Part shown: one piece after another, positions 58,501 to 64,000 of the stretch
How the letters are laid out: every line of letters starts with the position of its first letter
How positions within the stretch are numbered: the first letter of the stretch is position 1
Assembly (NCBI GenBank): GCA_017456905.1
Contig: JAFTIL010000021.1
Location: 1 to 64,000 of the forward strand
Reading direction: 5' to 3'
Source: Clostridia bacterium
Lineage (GTDB): Bacteria > Bacillota > Clostridia > Oscillospirales > CAG-272
Length of the DNA: 64,000 nucleotides
Notes under the pieces: generated by a model
The model's database searches: none
What the model was told of the DNA's origin: nothing
Seen by the model: only the letters and a program-made list of their open reading frames with translations
Translations under genes and position numbers: made by a program

Positions 58501-61381
58501 ATGATCTTTTCTTTTTGATGAGCGTGGGAAGAGCGATGGCGGCGTAGGCGCAAAGTCCCAGCACCGCGCCTGTGACGATAATGAGCACCTTGAGGTACGT
58601 GGGGTAAACGTAGATCTCCGCATCAGCCCCGCCGTTGGGGGCAGACTCGGTCACATCCGTGCCGGATGCGCCCGCATCGGGGGTGCCGACGGAGGTGTCG
58701 GGGGCGGTGTCATCCTCGGGGCGCGCCGTACCGGGCAGAGGCTCGGCTTCGTTGCGGGCGGGCTCGCTGTCGCCGTCAGCCGTCAAAAGAACGTATGCAT
58801 CGGTGGCCACGGCATCGGTACCCTGTCCCTCGGGGCAGATATACAGATAGGCGTAGCGGTCGTTGGGAGCGGTATCGCCCAGCTCCATGAACTCCATGAC
58901 CTGACCGTCTTGGGTGGCGTTGTCCGCCCACTTGAAGGAGAAGGTGGCGGCGGTGCCGCTGATACCAACGACAGACTTAGCCAGGCGGATGACCATGCGG
59001 TTGCCCTCCACGGTGTAGAGCGCTTGACCGATCTGTCGGCCATCCCAACCCTCGGCCAAAGACTCCACGGATACGTAGTGGCTGTCTCTTGCACGGTTGA
59101 GGACGAGATCAAAGCCCTCCCAGCCCGTGGCGGGATCGTTGTCAAGATCGACGAAAAGGTTCATCCACGCGGAGCCGTCGTCCATGACGATGTCCTCGGC
59201 GGTCTCAACCATGAAGTAAAGATATTGGGCGTCCTGGGAGACCTTGGCGGACACGAGATCGTTGCGACCCGTGCTGTTGACGTAGGTCAGATTGCTGAAA
59301 TAGCCCGTTTCACTTCTCCAGGCGGTGTCACCCACGTTGTCGCCGTAGGCGGGGGTGACATTGTCCCAGGTGGAGGCATCGCCCAAATTGATGGAGCTTT
59401 GGCCTCCCGCCTCGGTGACCTTGCCCGTACCCTTGAACTCGCGGATATAGGAGGCCATCTGGTAGTAGAAGTTGTCGCCGAAGCCGACCGTGGAGCCGTC
59501 CCGCAGGCGCATGGGCTCGGCATCGCGGGAGTATTCGGTATTAAACTGATCCACGAACTGGTAGCCGGGGTCGGCAACACCCGCAAAGGTCTCGTAGCCG
59601 CTGCTGGAGTGGTTCAGACCGGCGATCCATTCGTTCCAGCCGGTAATCAGCACCATGTTGGGATCGTAGTGCTTCACAGCCTCAAACTGGAAGGCGAAGC
59701 CGAGACCCGCGCCGGAGTCCAGGGAGAAGCCGAAGTCCTCGTTCTGGATCTCGGGGAATTGGGTGTTGAGATAGGAGCGACCCTTGCTGGTGGTGGGGTG
59801 ATGACCCACGCACAGCGCGAGCTGCTCGAAATTGCCGTTCAAATCGCGGCCGGGGCCGCCGCTGACGTAGCGGAAAGTGCCGTTACGCTCGCGATATTCC
59901 TGAAGCCAGTTCCAACCGCCGTCTTCGTCCTTCCAGGCCCAGCAGTTACGGACGGTAAAGGTGTCGTGGATCCAATTCTCCAGCTCTCCCGCGCCGTCTT
60001 GGGCGCCGCAGAGCGTCAGGGGCTTGCCCTGGTACTGATAGAACAGATCGCCGTACTTTTTAAAGCCCTCCTCGGAGAAGATACTGCCGCGGAGACTCCC
60101 CATGACGGCACCGTAAGAGCCCGCGCTGAACACACAGATATCGGGGGTACTGCCGCCCTCCTCGCGGATGGCCAGCCAGGTGTCCAAAAGGGCGGTGAGA
60201 CCCTCGTGATAATAAGCGCCGTTGGTGAAATCAAGGAAGATGAAGTCCACGCCTGCGGCCTCAAGCTGGTAGGCGTGCTTGCGGAAGACCCACTCGTCGG
60301 TGTTCTTGTAGTAACCGAAGTAGGGCTCTGCCCAGTAGTAGGAGCCGCTGTTGTCGGTGTCGGACAGATGGGATTTCAAACCGTCCAGACCGCTGTCAAG
60401 GAAGATCTTGGTGTTGTCCTTGATAAATTCGCTGTCGTCGCCTGTCTGGCAGAGGAAGTAGAAGAGACCTACCTGCTTTTCCTCCCGTACCTCCACGTTG
60501 GTGGGGGTGGTGCGGTCGCGGTCGTCGGTGGCGACCCAGGTGGTGTAGTCGATCTCGGAGGTCACACCCTCGCCGTCGGTACGGGTCAGGGTGCTGTGGG
60601 TGAAGGACAGATTATCCAATGTGCCCACCATGCTGTCGGCGTGGAGGGTGAAGTAGCCCGCGGCTCTCACGGCGGTGCGGTCGATCGAGCCCACTGTATT
60701 GCCCTTGGCGTCGGTCACCGAAAGCGCGCCGTCGTAGGCGTCGTAGGTCACGGTGCAGAGCAGGGTGTCGCCGTTGTAGGCTTCGATGCGATCTGCCTTG
60801 TCAAGGAAGGTCAGCTTGCCCACCGAGGCCACACCCTCCGTGCTGACGGAGGCGGATAATCCGCTTTCGGGCTCGGTGACGGTGACGCGCTCTGTGCCGT
60901 CAAAGACAAACCAGATACCCCGGTGGTCGGGGTCGGTGGCGCTGCGGGACAGGCGGAGACCCACGGACAGCTTGCCGCTCGTGACGTTGGCGTCCACCGA
61001 CATCTCGCCGCCCTTGATACCGTAATCGTCACCAAGGAAGATGGCGGAGCCGAAGGAGAAGGTCTTGCCCTCCACGCAGGAGAGGGTCTGACCGTCGAAG
61101 ATCATGTTGGTACGCAGAGAGGCGGTGGCCAGATGCTCGTCGCGGGAATAGTCGGTGATCTCGATCTTGGTAAAATCGTAGGTGAAGGTCTCGGTGTCTG
61201 CCTTGACCCAATCGTAGTCTCTGTCGTCATGGGTGACGGTGACGGCGGGCAGGCTGACCATGGGATTTCCTGCGCCTGCGGCGGCGGTCAGTACCGAGGC
61301 CGAGGTCGTCAGGAGAAGGGACAGCATCAGCGCGCCGCAGGTCAACCGAGCCCAAGGCTTTTGACGAATGGTGTGCTTCAT
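58499..61381 (-). CDS. Secreted, membrane-anchored GH99-like enzyme with CBM9-like module
   Basis: 960 residues. Signal peptide (1-36), an N-terminal beta-sandwich region (about 40-290), a GH99-like barrel (about 295-645) with 'EPYFGYYKNTDEWVFRKHAY', 'EAAGVDFIFLDFTNGAYY', 'LITGWNEWIAG' and 'VDQFNTEYSRDAEPMRL', then a CBM9-like sandwich (about 660-850), a Thr/Asp/Glu linker and a C-terminal membrane anchor ending 'LIKKKRS'. Likely degrades a host, plant or microbial glycan at the cell surface. It is the fused, exported counterpart of the genes at 21181 and 20588. ORF end lies in the terminator at 58465-58500. Confidence 0.8.
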   Translation of the reverse strand: MKHTIRQKPWARLTCGALMLSLLLTTSASVLTAAAGAGNPMVSLPAVTVTHDDRDYDWVKADTETFTYDFTKIEITDYSRDEHLATASLRTNMIFDGQTLSCVEGKTFSFGSAIFLGDDYGIKGGEMSVDANVTSGKLSVGLRLSRSATDPDHRGIWFVFDGTERVTVTEPESGLSASVSTEGVASVGKLTFLDKADRIEAYNGDTLLCTVTYDAYDGALSVTDAKGNTVGSIDRTAVRAAGYFTLHADSMVGTLDNLSFTHSTLTRTDGEGVTSEIDYTTWVATDDRDRTTPTNVEVREEKQVGLFYFLCQTGDDSEFIKDNTKIFLDSGLDGLKSHLSDTDNSGSYYWAEPYFGYYKNTDEWVFRKHAYQLEAAGVDFIFLDFTNGAYYHEGLTALLDTWLAIREEGGSTPDICVFSAGSYGAVMGSLRGSIFSEEGFKKYGDLFYQYQGKPLTLCGAQDGAGELENWIHDTFTVRNCWAWKDEDGGWNWLQEYRERNGTFRYVSGGPGRDLNGNFEQLALCVGHHPTTSKGRSYLNTQFPEIQNEDFGFSLDSGAGLGFAFQFEAVKHYDPNMVLITGWNEWIAGLNHSSSGYETFAGVADPGYQFVDQFNTEYSRDAEPMRLRDGSTVGFGDNFYYQMASYIREFKGTGKVTEAGGQSSINLGDASTWDNVTPAYGDNVGDTAWRSETGYFSNLTYVNSTGRNDLVSAKVSQDAQYLYFMVETAEDIVMDDGSAWMNLFVDLDNDPATGWEGFDLVLNRARDSHYVSVESLAEGWDGRQIGQALYTVEGNRMVIRLAKSVVGISGTAATFSFKWADNATQDGQVMEFMELGDTAPNDRYAYLYICPEGQGTDAVATDAYVLLTADGDSEPARNEAEPLPGTARPEDDTAPDTSVGTPDAGASGTDVTESAPNGGADAEIYVYPTYLKVLIIVTGAVLGLCAYAAIALPTLIKKKRS

Positions 61382-61388
61382 GGCGCGC

Positions 61389-62651
61389 TCACTTTCTCAC
61401 CTTGATGGTGACGTAACCCGCAGTGATACCCACGGCCACCAGCATGACCGCGATCAGAATATAGATGGCCAGAGAAGCATCCACCACCCGAGGGGCGGGG
61501 GCTTCGGTCTCGGCGGGGGTGGTCGCCTCGTCGGTGACAGCCTCGGTGGGCGTCTCGGGAGCGTTGGTAGGCGCCTCGGTGGGCTTTTCCGTGGGAGCCT
61601 CGGTCGGTGCTTCGGTAGGTGCCTCTGTGGGCGCTTCGGTGAATGCCCCCACAGCAGCCTCGGCATTGGTCAACTTTTTTAGATTGGAAACCAGGCTCTT
61701 GTCTTCCTCGGAAAGGGCATCGTAGAGCGCGCGAGCGGCTTGAATCTGTTCTTTGTCAGTCTCCTTGACTTTGGAGGGGAGGGAAGCGATGGCCAGAATG
61801 GCTTCCATGTGCTTTTGGGCCTTGACGCATACGTTGTCTACATACATATCACAACTACGGGTAGCCCAACCGATGATAGAGTTGCCGCTTCCAACCAAGG
61901 TGTCGGTGTAGGCGGCAATCTCTTTGCCATTAGCATCGGACAGGACGACTGTGCCGAAACAGGGATCCGTGACCAAGGCGTTAGTATATTTCTTCCCGGG
62001 ATTTGACATGGAAAACTTGCAGAGCAAGTGATCGGCAACGTACAGGGAGATCTCATTTGTGCCGTTATCGACCACCTTGAGAACGTTGTTCGCGTTAGAA
62101 CCAAAGGATGCTCCCTCGGGCAGAGTTAAGGTAAGGGTGTTGTTCTGAACGCAGTTGGGCGCGTTAACATTGTAGGTTTTGACGTTGACACCCAGCGTAC
62201 CGTTGTGGGGATATAGGAAAATACCGGACAAGCACAGAGAATTGTTGGGAGAGCCGTCGCCCTCATAATATGCAGCACTGCCGGTTTGGGGCGCACGGAT
62301 AAACACGCCGGACATGACTTCGCCCTGCGCGCCGATGATGCTCAGAGAGAATTCGTACGCTCCCGTGATAGGGGTATGGTTAAAGACTTGGGAAAATACG
62401 TGGGATTTCAAAATCAGATTTCCGCTGGCTTCTTCCTCCACTCGAATATAGCCGTCACCGATGGCATTAGCATCCAGGGTGAAGAGCTTGGGCATGGTAG
62501 TGGAGGTGCCTTTGACCTCTGCTTCATATTCATCGAAATTTTCCTCGATCAAGAGGACTAAGTCCTCTTCCTCCGCAGACACGGCCAGTAAAGCGAAGGA
62601 ACTCAGCAAAAGACATACGCATAAGAACAAAACAGGTAGCTTTCTTTTCAT
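61389..62651 (-). CDS. Surface protein: LamG-like domain, helical repeat, EAPTEAP linker, TM anchor
   Basis: 420 residues from ATG 62651 (AAAGGAG seven bases upstream; the longer frame is excluded). Signal peptide, beta-sandwich like concanavalin/LamG (about 30-275), a short helical unit (about 283-330, 'ETDKEQIQAARALYDALSEEDKSLVSNLKKLTNAE') common in clostridial surface proteins, an EAPTEAPTEAPTEKPTEAP linker and a C-terminal membrane segment ending 'KVRK'. Located 7 bases upstream of the large GH99-like gene and in the same orientation, so the two are probably co-expressed. Confidence 0.78.
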   Translation of the reverse strand: MKRKLPVLFLCVCLLLSSFALLAVSAEEEDLVLLIEENFDEYEAEVKGTSTTMPKLFTLDANAIGDGYIRVEEEASGNLILKSHVFSQVFNHTPITGAYEFSLSIIGAQGEVMSGVFIRAPQTGSAAYYEGDGSPNNSLCLSGIFLYPHNGTLGVNVKTYNVNAPNCVQNNTLTLTLPEGASFGSNANNVLKVVDNGTNEISLYVADHLLCKFSMSNPGKKYTNALVTDPCFGTVVLSDANGKEIAAYTDTLVGSGNSIIGWATRSCDMYVDNVCVKAQKHMEAILAIASLPSKVKETDKEQIQAARALYDALSEEDKSLVSNLKKLTNAEAAVGAFTEAPTEAPTEAPTEAPTEKPTEAPTNAPETPTEAVTDEATTPAETEAPAPRVVDASLAIYILIAVMLVAVGITAGYVTIKVRK

Positions 62652-62785
62652 GGGAAACTCCTTTCGATTAAAAAAGCCCAAAGGCGCGTATTTGGGGCCT
62701 TCGGGCGAGGAATCAAAATATAGGAATGGGGGAAGACTCACGAGGTAGATTTCCCTTCGGGAAATAATTTTATTGTTACATACGA

Positions 62786-62907
62786 ATGGGGCAGGGGCCC
62801 CATGGGGGTACAGAAATACGCCCCGCTATTTGATCTCCACCCCATAACTTATTGTTTTTAAAGTTCTTGAGGGGTTTGGGGAACTTCTTTCAAGAAGTTC
62901 CCCAAGA
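62786..62907 (-). repeat. Intergenic 3'-end repeat, copy G
   Basis: Begins 7 bases after the GH4 stop: hairpin GGGGAACTTCTT/AAGAAGTTCCCC, 'caagaactttaaaaac', short spacer, and ATGGGG/CCCCAT. A short-form copy close to copy D in layout. Confidence 0.88.
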
Positions 62908-62914
62908 AAAGTAA

Positions 62915-64000
62915 TCAGAAAATAGGATACCCGGCCTTTTCGTGAGCCTCGATCAGCTCGTCGCAGAGAGACACGATCTCGTCGGTGGACAGCTCGGCGC
63001 CCGTGTGGGGCTCCATCATGGCTGCTTGGTACAGAGTCTCGCGCTTGCCGGTGTGAGCGGCCTCGATGGTCAACATCTGAGGATAGATGTTAGAGGCGTT
63101 CATGGCGGCCAGCTGGAGGGGCAGGTCACCCACGTAGGTGGGGGTGATGCCGTTGTTGTCTACGAGACAGGGCACCTCAACGCAAGCGTCCCAGGGCAGG
63201 TTGGAGATGCAGCCGTGGTTCAGCACGTTGCCGCCGATCTTGTAGGGGGTGTTGGTAACGATGGCTTCCATGATGTGAGAAGCGTACTCCAGAGAGCGGG
63301 TGTGCTGGACGTTACCGCCCGCCATCAGCTCTTCCTTCTGCTTCTGCCAGCCCGCGATCTGCGCCACGCAACGGCGAGGATACTCGTCCAGCGGGATGTT
63401 GAACTTCTCGATCAGGTCGGGACGGTTGGGCTTAATATAGAAAGCGTTGTACTCGGCGTTGTGCTCCGAGCTCTCGGTGCAGTAGTAGCCAAGCTTGTCG
63501 ATGTAGTCGAAGCGCACCATGTCGCCGTGCTTCTCGGTGGCGTTCTTTTCCTTGGCGCGGCGGCGGATCTCGGGATAGAGGTCGTTGCCGTTCTTGTCCT
63601 TGATCTCAAGGAGCCAAGCCATGTGGTTGATACCTGCGATCTTGGACTGAGAGCCCTCAATCAGCTCGGGCATACCCACGCCGTGAAGGATAGCGGGCAC
63701 GCAAACCTGGACGCTGTGGCACAGACCCACGGTCTTAACCCCCGTGTATCTCTGCATATAGCCTGCCAGAATGGCCATGGGGTTGGTGTAGTTGAGGAAC
63801 CATGCGTCGGGGCAGACCTCCTCCATGTCGCGGGCAAAACCCTTGAGGACGTGGATGGTTCTCATACCGCGCATGATACCGCCGATGCCCAGAGTGTCGG
63901 CGATGGTCTGACGGAGACCGTACTTCTTGGGGATCTCAAAGTCGATGATGGTGCAGGGGTCATAGAGACCGACCTGGATGGCGTCCACCACAAAGTTGGC
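62915..64000 (-). CDS. Glycoside hydrolase family 4 (alpha-galactosidase/alpha-glucosidase-like), 5' end outside window
   Basis: 362 codons of the C-terminal part; the start lies beyond base 64000. GH4 enzymes use NAD+ and Mn2+ and cleave by a redox-elimination route. Visible landmarks: 'GIMRGMRTIHVLKGFARDM', 'FLNYTNPMAILAGYM', metal/substrate Cys in 'GLCHSVQV' and His in 'AGINHMAWLL', as in MelA-type alpha-galactosidases. Which sugar it takes is not decided here. Repeat G follows the stop codon. Confidence 0.9.
   Translation of the reverse strand, partial: ANFVVDAIQVGLYDPCTIIDFEIPKKYGLRQTIADTLGIGGIMRGMRTIHVLKGFARDMEEVCPDAWFLNYTNPMAILAGYMQRYTGVKTVGLCHSVQVCVPAILHGVGMPELIEGSQSKIAGINHMAWLLEIKDKNGNDLYPEIRRRAKEKNATEKHGDMVRFDYIDKLGYYCTESSEHNAEYNAFYIKPNRPDLIEKFNIPLDEYPRRCVAQIAGWQKQKEELMAGGNVQHTRSLEYASHIMEAIVTNTPYKIGGNVLNHGCISNLPWDACVEVPCLVDNNGITPTYVGDLPLQLAAMNASNIYPQMLTIEAAHTGKRETLYQAAMMEPHTGAELSTDEIVSLCDELIEAHEKAGYPIF

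Noticed and set aside
58910..60859. 649-codon plus-strand frame
   Set aside because: Antisense to the GH99-like surface protein; composition (Gly, Val, Ala, Glu) typical of the shadow frame, no start signal.

Overview
The window reads as a chromosomal segment of an anaerobic, low-GC-lineage but moderately GC-rich Gram-positive bacterium, most likely an uncultured gut member of the Bacillota (class Clostridia). Pointers are the class III fructose-bisphosphatase, meso-DAP lysine synthesis under an L-box, many lipoproteins and surface proteins with EAPTEAP or TTAGTT linkers, PadR-HAAS and MoxR-DUF58 modules, near-consensus SigA promoters with strict 17-bp spacers, and strong AAGGAGG-type ribosome binding sites. 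This placement is inference; no rRNA lies in the window.

Layout. 1-2.5 kb: secE-nusG-rplK-rplA, closed by a terminator before any rplJ/rplL. 2.5-5.2 kb: YwaF-like membrane protein and a CNNM/HlyC-type transporter with a Cys-rich leader peptide overlapping an attenuator. 5.3-7.7 kb: birA and a secreted FKBP/trigger-factor-like lipoprotein. 7.7-13.2 kb: lysine cluster (minus strand) L-box, dapA, dapB, dapF, AIM24-like gene, lysA. 13.3-15.6 kb: a zinc-ribbon-array nuclease gene wedged exactly at the 3' end of rbsK, with a displaced copy of the rbsK tail on its far side. 15.6-23.8 kb: sugar genes (ribokinase, GalM-like epimerase, two GH99-like proteins, split CBM9-like protein, polysaccharide deacetylase) plus a plus-strand 5'-nucleotidase lipoprotein with a MITE in its leader. 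24-28 kb: glmS-glmM-LbH acyltransferase-like. 28.4-38 kb: fbp, lipoproteins, a second deacetylase, VOC protein, GH127-like protein, serine hydrolase, asparaginase and RNase H. 38-44 kb: E2-like acyltransferase, sugar-binding lipoprotein, DJ-1/FTHF cycloligase/CPBP operon, and a two-gene half-size TSUP transporter. 44-58.5 kb (mostly plus): ftsK, PadR-HAAS, MoxR-DUF58-DUF4129, a surface protein, lgt, CPBP, PaaK-like ligase and an ACT protein. 58.5-64 kb: two large surface proteins and a truncated GH4 glycosidase.

Two things stand out beyond ordinary gene content. First, a family of about 120-260 bp intergenic repeats (nine copies) starts within a few bases to about 25 bases of a gene's stop codon in eight of nine cases and carries two hairpins whose stems change with compensation between copies; genes followed by this repeat lack a classical terminator, and genes with a classical terminator lack the repeat. 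Second, the zinc-ribbon-array nuclease insertion at rbsK looks like a one-gene selfish element that rebuilds the end of its target gene.
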